Below, one piece after another: positions 34,667-44,791 of a stretch of 64,000 bases of DNA (its first letter is position 1; each line of letters opens with the position of its first letter). Under the pieces are notes generated by a model that was not told the origin of the DNA, did not search any database, and was given only the letters and a program-made list of their open reading frames with translations. Made by a program: the position numbers and the translations under genes. Source of the stretch: Bordetella genomosp. 9 (lineage in GTDB: Bacteria; Pseudomonadota; Gammaproteobacteria; Burkholderiales; Burkholderiaceae_B). Location of the stretch: contig NZ_NEVJ01000002.1 of the NCBI RefSeq assembly GCF_002261425.1, positions 620,001 through 684,000 of the forward strand, read 5' to 3'.

Positions 34667-35566
34667 TCAGCCGCGTTTTTCGCCGCCCAGCGCTTCGACC
34701 AGCTCGGCCATCAGCTTGGCCAGCTCGCCCGTCATCAGCGCCATGTCGCTGTCGAATTTCTCGTCGTCGTTCTGGGCCATGCTGTCGGTGTTTTCCTTCA
34801 GCACGTCCAGGGGCGCCACGCGCTTGACGTCCAGCGATTCGGTCAGCACGAAGGACACACGATCGGCCCAGGTCATCGCCAGCCGCGTGCATTGCTTGCC
34901 CGACTGGATGTGGCGGCGCACGTCGTCCGCGTCGATGGTGTGCTTGACGTAGCGGATGGCGGCGCGGCTTTCGCCCGAGGCCCGCAGTTCCGTGTCCTGA
35001 TCGATGCTGAAGTTGGCGGGCGCTTCGTCTTCCGCCAGCCAACCTGTCATCGCCGCCGCCGGCGATTGCGCGACGTACAGGCTTTCCAGGGGGAAGGGAT
35101 CGATGGATTTTGCCAGCAGGCCCAGGACTTCGTCGGCCTTGGCCGACGCCGCGGCGTCCACGACCAGCCAGCGGTTGACCGGGTCGATCCAGACGCGGGT
35201 ATCGCGGTAGATGCTGAAGGCCTTGGGGAGCAGCTCGTCGGTGACGCGCTCCTTGATTTCCTTCATCTGCTTGCGGCCCGGCTTGTAGCCCTGCTGCTCC
35301 TCGATTTCCTGCGCGCGCGCCTTGGCGACCTGGTTGACGACCGTGGCCGGCAGCAGCTTCTTTTCCGCGCGCAGCGTCAACAGCATCTGTCCGTTGACGG
35401 TATGCACCAGTCCGCCGTTCTCACGGGACGGGATCCAGCCCAGGCTTTGCATTTCCAGGGTGTTGCCGCCCTGGTAGGCGAATTTCGCCAGCGCGTCTTC
35501 CAGCTGTTCGTCCTTCATCGCCCAGGACGGGGAAAGGCGGTAAATCTTCAGATTCTTGAACCACAT
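34667..35566 (-). CDS. rdgC: Recombination-associated protein RdgC
   Basis: RdgC is a ring-shaped, non-specific DNA-binding protein that limits RecA filament activity and protects replication forks. The 299-residue length and the start [15 protein letters not shown] fit the family. Other stretches are [36 protein letters not shown] (read as [20 protein letters not shown]) and ALGGEKRG at the end. A TAGAAT -10-like hexamer lies upstream on the minus strand. It is the third recombination-linked gene in the window, with recA and recX. Confidence 0.95.
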   Translation of the reverse strand: MWFKNLKIYRLSPSWAMKDEQLEDALAKFAYQGGNTLEMQSLGWIPSRENGGLVHTVNGQMLLTLRAEKKLLPATVVNQVAKARAQEIEEQQGYKPGRKQMKEIKERVTDELLPKAFSIYRDTRVWIDPVNRWLVVDAAASAKADEVLGLLAKSIDPFPLESLYVAQSPAAAMTGWLAEDEAPANFSIDQDTELRASGESRAAIRYVKHTIDADDVRRHIQSGKQCTRLAMTWADRVSFVLTESLDVKRVAPLDVLKENTDSMAQNDDEKFDSDMALMTGELAKLMAELVEALGGEKRG

Positions 35567-35763
35567 AAGCGTCGGGCAAAAGCGTGGATTCTATACGACC
35601 CGTCGCCACCGGCGCTCGACCGCGGCACATCGGCCATACGCATGCCAGGGCAGGTCGATACGTGGGACACGTTCTGTCACGGACAGCCGTTCTGCTCTGG
35701 AGTATCTTCCGCCGCAGCGCCGAACTGCGGCCGCGACATCTATAACAGAACCGGGAGGCTTAT

Positions 35764-35982
35764 ATGAAACCTGTCACCTTCATCGGCGCCATCTTGATCG
35801 TCCTTGGGGTAGTCGCGCTGGTCTATCAGGGGTTCAGCTACAAGTCCGAGGACACCATCGTGCAGGTCGGCTCCGTCAAGGCGACCGCCGAGACCACGAA
35901 GTCCGTGCCCATCCCGCAATGGGCCGGCATCGCCGCGATCGTGGTCGGCGTGGTGGCGATCGGCGTGGGCATGCGTCGCTGA
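35764..35982 (+). CDS. Small two-helix membrane protein
   Basis: This 72-residue protein starts MKPVTFIGAILIVLGVVALV (helix 1). A polar middle follows with TIVQVGSVKATAETTKSVPI, then helix 2, WAGIAAIVVGVVAIGVGM, ending RR. A GGGAGG site precedes the ATG. Proteins of this layout are widespread small inner-membrane proteins of unknown function. It stands between rdgC (divergent) and the LigD-like gene. Confidence 0.75.
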   Translation: MKPVTFIGAILIVLGVVALVYQGFSYKSEDTIVQVGSVKATAETTKSVPIPQWAGIAAIVVGVVAIGVGMRR

Positions 35983-36057
35983 CCCTGGGGCGCACGCGTC
36001 CCATATCGGGCATGTGGATTGCATTTGCCCACACGTGGGCATTGCAAGGAGCCACCT

Positions 36058-36963
36058 ATGGCACACACCGACGTGCACGTACTCGGGGTCGAGATCACTC
36101 ATCCAGACCGGCAGCTGTTCAGCGATCCCGTCATCACCAAACTCGATCTGGCTCGCTACTACGAATCGGTGGCGAGCAGCATCATGCCGCATCTGGCGAA
36201 CCGCCGGGTGGCCTTGCTGCGCTGCCCTGAGGGCACGTCAGGCGAGTGTTTTTTCCAGAAGCACATGAGCGACCACTTGCCGTCCGGCGTGGCGATCGAC
36301 GGCGACATGCTGGTGATCCGCGATATCGGCGGCGTGATCGGCCTGGTGCAGTTCGGGGTGATCGAATTCCACACCTGGGGCGCGAAGCTGCCAGGGTCGG
36401 ACAAGCCAGACAGGCTGACCTTCGACCTGGATCCCGATCCACACACGAGCTGGCGGGACATGGCGCGGGCGACCCGGGTGGTGCGCGAACGGCTGGAAGC
36501 CCTGGGACTGCAGCCCTTCCTGAAGACCACGGGTGGCAAGGGACTGCATGTGGTGGCGCCGATCCGCGCCACCCTGGGCTGGGACGAAGTGCGTGGCTTC
36601 TGCAAGGCCATCGCGCAGCAACTCGAACATGACGCGCCGGACGTCTTCGTCGCCAACATGGCCAAGGCCAAGCGGCAGGGGCACATTTTCGTGGATTACC
36701 TGCGCAACAGCGATGGGGCCACCGCGGTGGCCGCGTTTTCGGCGCGCGCGCGTGGCGGCGCGCCGGTGTCGATGCCGGTCGCCTGGGATGTGCTGGACGG
36801 CGACGACGATCCGCGCGGGCCCGCGTTCAACGTGCGCAACGTGCGGGCGCGGATCGACGCCTGGCGTGAGGACCCCTGGGCCGATTATGCGTCCGCGCGC
36901 AAGACCCTGACGGTGGCGATGCGCCGCGAGGTCGCCGCGCATGAGCACGACGACGGCGCTTGA
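36058..36963 (+). CDS. Stand-alone LigD-type primase-polymerase domain
   Basis: This 301-residue protein of the archaeo-eukaryotic primase superfamily matches the polymerase module of bacterial NHEJ ligase D. Key features are TFDLDPDP (catalytic Asp pair, near residue 122), FLKTTGGKGLHVVAP (nucleotide-binding), GHIFVDYLRNSDGATAVAAF (third metal Asp and fingers) and an HTWGAK stretch. There is no ligase or phosphoesterase domain in this ORF and no Ku gene nearby. The ATG follows an AAGGAG site. It may act with a separate ligase and Ku, or in another repair pathway. Confidence 0.9.
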   Translation: MAHTDVHVLGVEITHPDRQLFSDPVITKLDLARYYESVASSIMPHLANRRVALLRCPEGTSGECFFQKHMSDHLPSGVAIDGDMLVIRDIGGVIGLVQFGVIEFHTWGAKLPGSDKPDRLTFDLDPDPHTSWRDMARATRVVRERLEALGLQPFLKTTGGKGLHVVAPIRATLGWDEVRGFCKAIAQQLEHDAPDVFVANMAKAKRQGHIFVDYLRNSDGATAVAAFSARARGGAPVSMPVAWDVLDGDDDPRGPAFNVRNVRARIDAWREDPWADYASARKTLTVAMRREVAAHEHDDGA

Positions 36964-37009
36964 GCCGCGAGCATCCGCACGGCCGGATGTTCGCGCGTCC
37001 GCATCGCAG

Positions 37010-37043
37010 AAAAAAAAACGGCCCGACTCTGAAAGTCGGGCCG
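37010..37043 (-). terminator. Intrinsic terminator for the SDR gene (minus strand)
   Basis: The stem CGGCCCGACT/AGTCGGGCCG with loop CTGAA is followed on the minus strand by nine Ts (A tract at 37010-37018). It lies about 200 nt beyond the SDR stop. The intervening 37044-37238 stretch shows no gene. Confidence 0.85.
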
Positions 37044-37238
37044 GTACGGGAGCACACGATGTCGCGCTGTTTAAGGCTCGCGGGGAGCGCGGCATCGGTG
37101 TCAGAATGCGACCCCTGCAACCGCCGGACAGGGGGATCGATCGTCCGGAGATCGTGCGCAAGGCCGTGATCTGAGTGGCCAGTCTATTCGCCAGGCTCTG
37201 ACATCGTCCTGAATCGAAACAGCGCGGGTAGCGTCCGT

Positions 37239-37988
37239 TCACGCTGCTTCGGCGAACCACTGCCTGGCGTCGTCGCCGGCAGGAATGCGCGAGGGCGCGG
37301 CGGGATCGGTCGCGGCCTGCCACACTGCCGCGGCCACATCCGCGGGATGCGTGACCAGACCGGCATCCTGCGTGACGCTGGCGATGAAGCCCTGGATCAT
37401 CGGCCCGTACTGCGTGTGGTCCAGTCCGCGCATATGAACGCGGGCGTTTTCGCCAAACCGGGTTTCCGGCGAACGGCCCGGCAGCACCAGATGTACGCGC
37501 ACGCCAAACGGCGCCATCTCCACGGCCAATGATTCGGTCATAGCGTTCACCGCGGCCTTGCTGGCCCGGTATAGCCCCACAATAGGGAGCGGCTTGAGGG
37601 TGACGGTCGACGAAACATTGATGACGACGCCGGCTCGCCGTTGACGGAACCGCGGCAGCACGGCCTGGATCACGTTCAACGTACCCAGCGTATTGGTTTC
37701 GAACAGCGAACGGGCGGTCTCTCGGGAGGTCAATTCGATCGGCGACGGGGCGCCGAAACCGGCGTTGTTGACCAGCACGTCGATCTCGCCGGCGTCCGCG
37801 ATCGCGCGGGCGACGCTGTCCGGGTCCGTGACGTCCAAGGGCAACACGCGCATGCGGTCCGATTCGGCAAGGACGTCCGGGCGGGGCGTGCGCATGGTGG
37901 CGACGACATTCCAGCCGCGGTCGAAGAACAGGCGGGCGGTTTCAAGCCCGAATCCCGACGAACAACCTGTGATGAGAACAGTGGGCAT
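37239..37988 (-). CDS. Short-chain dehydrogenase/reductase
   Basis: This 249-residue classical SDR has the Rossmann motif TGCSSGFGLE at residues 7-16, the NNAG motif in VLVNNAGFGAP, the catalytic serine in INVSSTVTL, and the active-site YRASK (Y about 152, K about 156), then NAMTESLAVEMAPFG. It probably acts on an unknown alcohol or ketone with NAD(P). AGGAG precedes the ATG. It is divergent from an AraC-family regulator, 95 nt apart, so the pair is likely co-regulated. Confidence 0.92.
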   Translation of the reverse strand: MPTVLITGCSSGFGLETARLFFDRGWNVVATMRTPRPDVLAESDRMRVLPLDVTDPDSVARAIADAGEIDVLVNNAGFGAPSPIELTSRETARSLFETNTLGTLNVIQAVLPRFRQRRAGVVINVSSTVTLKPLPIVGLYRASKAAVNAMTESLAVEMAPFGVRVHLVLPGRSPETRFGENARVHMRGLDHTQYGPMIQGFIASVTQDAGLVTHPADVAAAVWQAATDPAAPSRIPAGDDARQWFAEAA

Positions 37989-38083
37989 ATGTTGCTCCTG
38001 ATGTGCTTGGATGCGTCATGATAGGCGCGCGTCACAGGACCAAATACAATCAGCAGTCGGCTTTTTATCTGCGAGAGTCCTGA

Positions 38084-39010
38084 TTGAGTGATCCTCTGGC
38101 TGAAGTCGTCGCGTTGTTGCGGCCCTCGGCGCGCGGCTCCAAGCTGGTGGAAGCCGCTGGCGACTGGCGCGTGGTGCCGCCCCGCGCGGGCGAGCCGTTC
38201 TATTGCGCGGTGCTTGAGGGGCAGTGCTGCCTGGCCGTGGACCAGCACGCTCCGATGGTGCTGCAGGCAGGCGATTTCGTGCTGGTGCCGGCAATGCGCA
38301 GCATGGTCAATACCAATGTGGGGGCCCGGGAAGGCGCGCCCGAAACGTCGCCTGTCCGGATCGACGACGGGTACTTTCGCGTGGGACGGCAACACGGGCC
38401 CGCCGATGCGCGGATGCGCATCGGTCATTGCAGTTTCAGTCCGGCCGACGCCGCATTGCTGGTGCCGCTTTTGCCTCAGGTGACGTTGGTGCGAGGCGAG
38501 CCACGGCTGGCGGCGCTTGTGCAGTGGGTAGGCGACGAAACGCGCGAGCACCGTCCGGCTCGTGAACCCGTGCTCGATCGTTTGCTGGAGCTTCTGTTGA
38601 TAGAGGCGTTGCGCGGCGGCGCCAGCGTGACGACAGCGCCCGGCCTGGCAAAAGGCCTTGCCGACGAGCGCCTGGGCAGCGCTTTGCGTGCCCTGCATGC
38701 CGAGCCGGGGCTGCCGTGGACCGTGGAAAAGCTGGCCGCACAGGCCGCCCTGTCGCGCTCGGCTTTCTTTGCCCGCTTCGAGCGTGTCGTGGGAATGAAA
38801 CCGATGGCGTATCTGCTTGCGTGGAGAATGGCCTTGGCCAAGCGCTGGCTGCGTGAGCAGGCGCTCAGTCTCGATCGCATCGCGGAGCGGGTAGGCTACA
38901 GCTCGGCCAGTACTTTCAGCGTTGCCTTCGCGCGGCATGTGGGGCAGTCGCCGATGCGCTATGGCCGGGACGCCGGCGGAAAAAAAAGCTCCCATGCGGG
39001 AGCTTTGTAA
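38084..39010 (+). CDS. AraC family regulator with cupin-type sensor domain
   Basis: This 308-residue protein has an N-terminal cupin_6/AraC-binding domain (CAVLEGQCCLAVDQHAPMVL, LQAGDFVLVPA) and C-terminal twin helix-turn-helix motifs (WTVEKLAAQAALSRSAFFAR, then IAERVGYSSASTFSVAFARH). The start is a TTG (MSDPLAEVV); no ATG fits the domain. Relatives often control the adjacent divergent oxidoreductase gene, here the SDR. The last codons (KKSSHAGAL) run through a hairpin that also terminates the convergent MHS transporter gene. Confidence 0.9.
   Translation: MSDPLAEVVALLRPSARGSKLVEAAGDWRVVPPRAGEPFYCAVLEGQCCLAVDQHAPMVLQAGDFVLVPAMRSMVNTNVGAREGAPETSPVRIDDGYFRVGRQHGPADARMRIGHCSFSPADAALLVPLLPQVTLVRGEPRLAALVQWVGDETREHRPAREPVLDRLLELLLIEALRGGASVTTAPGLAKGLADERLGSALRALHAEPGLPWTVEKLAAQAALSRSAFFARFERVVGMKPMAYLLAWRMALAKRWLREQALSLDRIAERVGYSSASTFSVAFARHVGQSPMRYGRDAGGKKSSHAGAL
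38980..39005 (-). terminator. Terminator overlapping the araC 3' end
   Basis: The stem AAGCTCCC/GGGAGCTT with loop ATGC is followed on the minus strand by eight Ts (38987-38980). It ends the MHS transporter message and lies inside the last codons of the convergent AraC gene. Confidence 0.8.
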
Positions 39011-39056
39011 AAGGCCGGTCGGGTGCAGCGTCCCGGCCGGCAGGGGTCGTGCGGAC

Positions 39057-40745
39057 TCAGAAGTCCTTGTTCAGATCGACGTCCTTGGTTTCGCGGACGA
39101 ACAGGACGCCGATGATCAGCGTCATCACGGCGATGATGATGGGGTACCAGAGGCCGTCGTAAATGTTCCCCGTGGCCGCCACGATGGCGAAGGCCAGTGG
39201 CGGCAGGAACCCGCCGAACCAGCCGTTGCCGATGTGATACGGCAGGCTCATCGACGTGTAGCGGATGCGGGTCGGGAACATTTCGACCAGCATGGCCGCG
39301 ATCGGTCCATAGACCATGGTGACGTAGATCACCAGTATGGTCAGCAGCACCACCACCATGACGTTGTTGGATTGCGCGGGATCGGCCTTGGCGGGGTAGC
39401 CGTGGCCGCGGATCGCCGACGTCAGCGATTTGTCCAGCTCCGCGGCGCGCGTCTTGAAGTCGGCCGGCGCGAGGGTCTTGCCTTCAAAGGACTGGAATTC
39501 GTCCTTGCCGATGCGCACCTTGGCGACCGAACCCGCGGGCGCGGCTTCGTTCTGGTAGTTCACCGAGTTGCGCGCCATGAAGGACTTGACGATGTCGCAG
39601 CTGCTGGTGAACGACGAAGTGCCGACCGGATTGAACTGGAAGGAGCAGGTGGCCGGGTCCGCGATCACCGTCACGGGCGCGGATGCCTGGGCTTTTTCCA
39701 GCGCGGGGTTGGCGAAGTGCGTCAGGCCCTGGAAGATCGGAAAGTACGTGACCGCGGCGATCAGGCAGCCCGCCATGATGATGGGCTTGCGGCCGATCCG
39801 ATCGGACAACGCACCGAAGATCACGAAGAAGGGCGTACCGATCAACAAGGCCACGGCGATCATGATATTGGCCGTATTGGCGTCCACCTTCAGCGTCTGC
39901 GTCAGGAAGAACAGGGCATAGAACTGGCCGGTGTACCAGACCACCGCCTGGCCCGCCGTCAGCCCCAGCAGCGCCAGGATCACGATCTTCAGGTTCTTCC
40001 ACTGGCCGAACGATTCGCTGATCGGCGCCTTGGAGCCCTTGCCTTCTTCCTTCATGCGCTGGAAGGTGGGCGACTCGCTGAGCTGCAGCCGGATCCACAC
40101 GGAGATCGCCAGCAGCACGAAGGACAGCAGGAACGGCGCGCGCCACCAGCCCCAGGCATCGCGGAAGGCGTCTTCGCCCGAATACGAGCGCACGCCCAGG
40201 ATCACCAGCAGGGACAGGAACAGGCCCAGCGTCGCCGTGGTCTGGATCCAGCTGGTGTAGAAGCCGCGACGGCCCATGGGCGCATGCTCGGCCACGTAGG
40301 TTGCGGCGCCGCCGTATTCGCCGCCCAGCGCCAGGCCCTGCAGCAGCCGCAGCACGATCAGCAGCGCGGGCGCGGCGATGCCGATGGAGCCGTACGTGGG
40401 CAGGATGCCGACCAGGAAGGTCGACAGGCCCATGATCACGATCGTGACGAGAAAGGTGTATTTGCGCCCGACCAGGTCGCCCAGGCGTCCGAACACCAGC
40501 GCGCCGAACGGCCGCACCGCGAAGCCGGCGGCAAAGGCCAGCAGCGCGAAAATGAAGCCCGCGGTGGGATTCACGCCGGAGAAGAAGTGCAGGGCGATGA
40601 TGGGGGCGAGCGATCCGTACAGATAGAAGTCGTACCACTCGAAAACGGTACCCAGCGATGACGCGAAGATTACCTTGCGCTCATTGCGGGTCATGGGAGT
40701 CGGGGCCGCAACGGCGCCCGGGCGCGGCATGGATGCTGTGCTCAT
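39057..40745 (-). CDS. MHS family MFS transporter with large polar insert
   Basis: This 562-residue metabolite:H+ symporter is of the MHS (ProP/KgtP-like) group. Signature regions are SSLGTVFEWYDFYLYGSLAP in helix 1, FGRLGDLVGRKYTF (motif A), LLQGLALGGEYGGAATYVAE (helix 4) and FGALSDRIGRKPI (second motif A). Between about residues 350 and 458 there is a hydrophilic insert with two Cys (ATCSFQF and SSCDIV) that replaces the short loop of ordinary family members. The substrate is probably an organic acid or osmolyte. It sits next to, and in line with, a two-component system. Confidence 0.88.
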   Translation of the reverse strand: MSTASMPRPGAVAAPTPMTRNERKVIFASSLGTVFEWYDFYLYGSLAPIIALHFFSGVNPTAGFIFALLAFAAGFAVRPFGALVFGRLGDLVGRKYTFLVTIVIMGLSTFLVGILPTYGSIGIAAPALLIVLRLLQGLALGGEYGGAATYVAEHAPMGRRGFYTSWIQTTATLGLFLSLLVILGVRSYSGEDAFRDAWGWWRAPFLLSFVLLAISVWIRLQLSESPTFQRMKEEGKGSKAPISESFGQWKNLKIVILALLGLTAGQAVVWYTGQFYALFFLTQTLKVDANTANIMIAVALLIGTPFFVIFGALSDRIGRKPIIMAGCLIAAVTYFPIFQGLTHFANPALEKAQASAPVTVIADPATCSFQFNPVGTSSFTSSCDIVKSFMARNSVNYQNEAAPAGSVAKVRIGKDEFQSFEGKTLAPADFKTRAAELDKSLTSAIRGHGYPAKADPAQSNNVMVVVLLTILVIYVTMVYGPIAAMLVEMFPTRIRYTSMSLPYHIGNGWFGGFLPPLAFAIVAATGNIYDGLWYPIIIAVMTLIIGVLFVRETKDVDLNKDF

Positions 40746-40883
40746 GATGTCTCCTCAGGGATGGCCGGCGCTGTCCGCCGTGCTCGGTATGTGCAGACTC
40801 GCCCGCGAGGGCGGGGAGGCTGACCGCAACGGTAGGCAAGAAGCCTGACGAGGGTCTGACGTTTGTCTGACAGGCCGCGCTAT

Positions 40884-42389
40884 TTATGTTTCTGTTTGTA
40901 AATTACGTGGGAAGCGTATAACGACTTTCAGCCCGCGCTGCGTGCCGCCCGGCGTGGGGTGGTCCATCAACTCGACGGTGGCGCCGTGCTTCTGCGCGAT
41001 TTCGCGCACGATGGCCAGGCCCAGGCCGCTGCCTTCGGCCGCGGTCCCCAGCACCCGATAGAAACGGTCGAACACGCGTTCGCGTTCCGCGCTGGGGATG
41101 CCCGGTCCGGAGTCCTCGACTTCGAGCAATGCCCCGCCCGGCACGGCGCATACGCGCACGGTGACGCGCCCGCCGGCCGGCGTGTAGCGCAGCGCGTTGT
41201 CGATCAGGTTGTTGAGCAGTTCGGCGAGCAGGATGGCGTTGCCCGCGAGGGTGACCGCCTGGCCGGCTTCCTCGAATCCCAGGTCGATGCCGATGTTCAG
41301 GGCCTGCGGCGCCCACTGCGTGGTTTGTTCGCAGGCCAGCACATTCAGGTCCACCGAGGCCATGCCCACGGTGGCCGGATTTTCCGCGCGCGCCAGCAGC
41401 AGCAATTGATTGACCAGCCGCGTGGCGCGTTCCGAGCCCGCCACCAACTGCCTCAGGCTGGTCTGCATTTCGTCCGCGCTGGCGTCGCGCAAGGCCAGTT
41501 CCGCCTGGGTGCGCAAGCCCGCGAGCGGGGTCTTCAGTTGATGCGCCGCGTCGGCCACGAAGCGGCGCTGCGTCTGCACCGTCGCCGATAGCCGTTCCAG
41601 CAACTCGTTGATCGCCGCGACCAGGGGCGCGATCTCGCTGGGCGTGGCCCGTTCGTCGATGGGCGACAGATCGTCCGGCCGCCGCGCCCGCAGCCGCTGT
41701 TGCAGGGCGTTCAAAGGCGCGACGCCGCGCGTCAGGCCGAACCACACCAGCAATACGGCGATGGGCAGCACCACGAATTGCGGAATGATCACGCCCTTGA
41801 TGATGTCGTTGGCCAGTTGCGCGCGCCGTTCCGAGGTTTCCGCCACGATGACCAGCGCCGGCGCGGCGTTCGGCGCGGCGGCGTCCACGCGGGTATATGC
41901 CAGCCGGATGGCGAAGCCGCGCAGCGTACTGTCCTCATACCGTATGGTGCCTGGCGCGACCACGTCGGCGCCCTTGGGCAGGGGCAGTTCGCGATCGCCG
42001 CCCAGATACTGGCCATGTCCGCCCAGCACCAGCCAGAACACGCTGTCGGTTTCGTCCGCGCGCAGCATGCCGCGCACGGGCTCGCTGATGTCGAGCGCCG
42101 GCTTGCCATCGACGATATGGACGTTGCGCGCCAGCACGCGCAGATGGCTGGCGAGCGCGCGGTCGTAGGGCACGTCGGCGATGTTCTGCGCGACGACGTA
42201 GGTGATGGCCACGCTCATGGGCCACAGCAGGAACAGCGGCGCCAGCATCCAGTCCAGGATCTCGCCCAGCAGGGAACGCCGGGGCAGGGCGACCGACGGC
42301 CCGCGCGTGCCGTTGCGCAGGACGTCCAGCGCTTCCTGGTTCAGCGGCGCGGCCCGGTGCGGTTCAGTGCGCCAGCTCGGCCGTGCCAT
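40884..42389 (-). CDS. Sensor histidine kinase, TctE/QseC-like
   Basis: This roughly 501-residue membrane kinase has an N-terminal membrane helix (about 50-70), a periplasmic TctE-type sensor (about 70-190), and a second membrane helix ([20 protein letters not shown]). HAMP/HisKA follow with the H-box [13 protein letters not shown] (His near 282), N-box [12 protein letters not shown] and G-boxes DSGPGIP and GSGLGLAIV. The start at 42389 ([10 protein letters not shown]) overlaps the response-regulator end by 26 nt; an alternative at 42413 exists. TctE kinases often sense tricarboxylates. Confidence 0.9.
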   Translation of the reverse strand: MARPSWRTEPHRAAPLNQEALDVLRNGTRGPSVALPRRSLLGEILDWMLAPLFLLWPMSVAITYVVAQNIADVPYDRALASHLRVLARNVHIVDGKPALDISEPVRGMLRADETDSVFWLVLGGHGQYLGGDRELPLPKGADVVAPGTIRYEDSTLRGFAIRLAYTRVDAAAPNAAPALVIVAETSERRAQLANDIIKGVIIPQFVVLPIAVLLVWFGLTRGVAPLNALQQRLRARRPDDLSPIDERATPSEIAPLVAAINELLERLSATVQTQRRFVADAAHQLKTPLAGLRTQAELALRDASADEMQTSLRQLVAGSERATRLVNQLLLLARAENPATVGMASVDLNVLACEQTTQWAPQALNIGIDLGFEEAGQAVTLAGNAILLAELLNNLIDNALRYTPAGGRVTVRVCAVPGGALLEVEDSGPGIPSAERERVFDRFYRVLGTAAEGSGLGLAIVREIAQKHGATVELMDHPTPGGTQRGLKVVIRFPRNLQTET

Positions 42390-43053
42390 GGTCGCGTTCC
42401 AGGCAATAGCCAAGACCGCGCACGGTCATGATGCGCACGCCGGTGGGTTCCAGTTTCTTGCGCAGGCGGTGGACATACACTTCGATGGCGTTGGTGCTGA
42501 CTTCATCGCCCCATTCGCAGAGGTGATCGACCAGCTGGTTCTTGCTGACCATGCGCCCGCTGCGCATCAACAGGATTTCGAGCAGGCCGATTTCGCGCGC
42601 GGACAGGTCCAGCGGCTGTTCGTCCGCCGACGCCACCCGGCCCGCCTGGTCGAACACCAGGCGCCCGTGGCGGATCAGGCTCGCGCCGCCACCGGCGCCG
42701 CGCCGGGTCAGGGCCCGTACCCGCGCCTCCAGTTCGGACAGGGCGAAGGGCTTGGCCATATAGTCATCGGCGCCCAGATCCAGCCCCTTGACGCGCTGCT
42801 CTATGCTGTCGGCGGCGGTTAGAATGAGCACAGGCAGGTGCGCATTGCGCGCCCGCAGGCGCCGCAGGACTTCCAGTCCCGTCAGCTGCGGCAGGCCGAG
42901 ATCCAGGATCAGCAGGTCGAAGGCCTGGGCGGTCAACGCCAGGTCCGCCGCCATGCCGTCCCGAACGGCGTCGACGGCGTAGCCGCCGTGCCGCAACGAG
43001 CGGGAAAGACCGTCGGCCAGGATGCTGTCGTCTTCGGCGATCAGTATGCGCAT
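42364..43053 (-). CDS. OmpR/PhoB-family response regulator
   Basis: This 229-residue response regulator has the receiver acidic pocket EDD (7-9), the phosphoryl-acceptor D51 ([10 protein letters not shown]), T81-region LILTAADS and K near 101 (YMAKPF). A winged-helix DNA-binding domain follows, with [40 protein letters not shown] and HRLRKKL. It is in an operon with the downstream overlapping histidine kinase. The MHS transporter gene downstream is a candidate target, but that is by position only. Confidence 0.95.
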   Translation of the reverse strand: MRILIAEDDSILADGLSRSLRHGGYAVDAVRDGMAADLALTAQAFDLLILDLGLPQLTGLEVLRRLRARNAHLPVLILTAADSIEQRVKGLDLGADDYMAKPFALSELEARVRALTRRGAGGGASLIRHGRLVFDQAGRVASADEQPLDLSAREIGLLEILLMRSGRMVSKNQLVDHLCEWGDEVSTNAIEVYVHRLRKKLEPTGVRIMTVRGLGYCLERDHGTAELAH

Positions 43054-43152
43054 GTCTCGTCTCCTGGCGCGGATTCTGTCATGTCCCCCGGGCCTTGCCC
43101 AGACGGGGTTAACGCGGGATCGGGCGGCGCGGCGCGGAAAGCGCGCAAGAAT

Positions 43153-43182
43153 TTGTCATACTGTTTATTTGTACAGTATAAT
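43153..43182 (+). promoter_or_regulatory. recA promoter with LexA (SOS) box
   Basis: The -35 TTGTCA (43153-43158) and perfect -10 TATAAT (43177-43182) are separated by 18 nt. Between them sits the LexA box CTG-N10-CAG (43161-43176), with further symmetry as TACTGT/ACAGTA. LexA binding would block the promoter, giving DNA-damage induction. Confidence 0.95.
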
Positions 43183-43258
43183 CGGATGCCATAATTCCCC
43201 AGCATCGTTGCACCAGACATGCACCAGACAATCGCTAGAACGTCAGACAGGACACTAC

Positions 43259-44317
43259 ATGGACGATAAAACCAGCAAGGCAGCCGCCTCGGAAAAAGCC
43301 AAGGCGCTCGCCGCCGCGCTATCGCAGATCGAAAAGCAGTTCGGCAAGGGCTCGATCATGCGGTATGGCGACAACGAGGTCGAGCACGACATCCAGGTGG
43401 TGTCCACGGGCTCGCTGGGCCTGGACATCGCGCTGGGCGTCGGCGGCCTGCCGCGCGGTCGCGTCGTCGAAATCTACGGTCCGGAATCCTCGGGCAAGAC
43501 CACCCTGACGCTGCAGGTCATCGCCGAAATGCAGAAGATCGGCGGCACCTGCGCCTTCGTCGACGCGGAACATGCCCTGGACGTGCAGTACGCCGCCAAG
43601 CTGGGCGTCAACCTGACCGACCTGCTGATTTCCCAGCCCGATACCGGCGAGCAGGCACTGGAAATCACCGACGCCCTGGTGCGCTCGGGCTCGGTGGACC
43701 TGATCGTCATCGACTCGGTCGCCGCCCTGGTGCCCAAGGCCGAAATCGAAGGCGAAATGGGCGATTCCCTGCCCGGCCTGCAGGCCCGCCTGATGAGCCA
43801 GGCGCTGCGCAAGCTGACCGCCACCATCAAGCGCACCAACTGCATGGTCATCTTCATCAACCAGATCCGGATGAAGATCGGCGTCATGTTCGGCAACCCG
43901 GAAACCACCACCGGCGGCAACGCGCTGAAGTTCTATTCCTCGGTGCGCCTGGATATCCGCCGCATCGGCTCCATCAAGAAGGGCGAGGAAGTCGTCGGCA
44001 ACGAAACCCGCGTCAAGGTCGTCAAGAACAAGGTGTCGCCGCCTTTCAAGCAGGCCGAATTCGACATCATGTATGGCAGCGGCATCTCGCGCGAAGGCGA
44101 AATCATCGACCTCGGGGTGCAGGCCGGCATCGTCGACAAGTCCGGCGCCTGGTATAGCTACAACGGCGATCGCATCGGGCAGGGCAAGGACAATGTCCGC
44201 GAGTACCTGAAGGAACATCGCGACATGGCGCTGGAAATCGAAAACCGCGTCCGCGAAAACCAGGGTATCGTCAGCCGCGCCAACACGTTCGCCGCGAGCG
44301 AAGCCGAAGAGGACTAA
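43259..44317 (+). CDS. recA: Recombinase RecA
   Basis: RecA catalyses strand exchange and stimulates LexA self-cleavage. The 352-residue protein has Walker A GPESSGKT (74-81), the L1/L2 DNA-binding loop regions ([20 protein letters not shown], then [15 protein letters not shown]), Walker-B-like [12 protein letters not shown] and an acidic tail (EAEED). The ATG at 43259 ([11 protein letters not shown]) is about 75 nt from the promoter; the earlier in-frame methionine is not in the transcript. recX follows 6 nt after the stop, so both are SOS-controlled. Confidence 0.98.
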   Translation: MDDKTSKAAASEKAKALAAALSQIEKQFGKGSIMRYGDNEVEHDIQVVSTGSLGLDIALGVGGLPRGRVVEIYGPESSGKTTLTLQVIAEMQKIGGTCAFVDAEHALDVQYAAKLGVNLTDLLISQPDTGEQALEITDALVRSGSVDLIVIDSVAALVPKAEIEGEMGDSLPGLQARLMSQALRKLTATIKRTNCMVIFINQIRMKIGVMFGNPETTTGGNALKFYSSVRLDIRRIGSIKKGEEVVGNETRVKVVKNKVSPPFKQAEFDIMYGSGISREGEIIDLGVQAGIVDKSGAWYSYNGDRIGQGKDNVREYLKEHRDMALEIENRVRENQGIVSRANTFAASEAEED

Positions 44318-44323
44318 GTCGCC

Positions 44324-44791
44324 GTGGGCGACCGTGTCGCGGAAAAGCGTGGCCCTTCACTCAGGGCTCGCGCGGTCGCCTATCTGTCGCGTCGCGAATA
44401 CGCCCGCACCGAGCTTGCGCGCAAGCTCGGTGCGCACACCGACGATCCGGCGGCGCTGGACGCGCTGCTGGATGACCTGGAGCGGGAAGGCTGGCTATCC
44501 ACCCGGCGCTTTGCCGAAAGCCTGGTGCATCGCCGCGCCGAACGCCAGGGGGCGGCGCGGATCGTCCAGGAACTGCGCCAGCACGGTGTGGATGAAGCCC
44601 AGATCGGCGAATTGCGTAATGGCCTGAAAGCCACGGAATACGAACGCGCGCTGGCGGTGTGGAGCAAGCGCTTCGGCGAGCGGCCCACCGACCGCACCGC
44701 CTACGCCAAGCAGGCGCGTTTCCTGGCGGCGCGCGGCTTCGCGCATGACGTCATTCACCGCGTCCTGGGTGATGACCGTGACGACGATTGA
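44324..44791 (+). CDS. recX: Regulatory protein RecX
   Basis: RecX is a RecA inhibitor that caps or destabilises RecA filaments. The 155-residue product, from a GTG start 6 nt after recA, is made of the three-helix repeats of the family: LRARAVAYLSRREYARTELA, then WLSTRRFAESLVHRRAERQG, and RTAYAKQARFLAARGFAHDV near the end. Coupling to recA with a weaker start gives a lower level. Its 3' end overlaps the convergent metR gene by 37 nt. Confidence 0.93.
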   Translation: MGDRVAEKRGPSLRARAVAYLSRREYARTELARKLGAHTDDPAALDALLDDLEREGWLSTRRFAESLVHRRAERQGAARIVQELRQHGVDEAQIGELRNGLKATEYERALAVWSKRFGERPTDRTAYAKQARFLAARGFAHDVIHRVLGDDRDDD

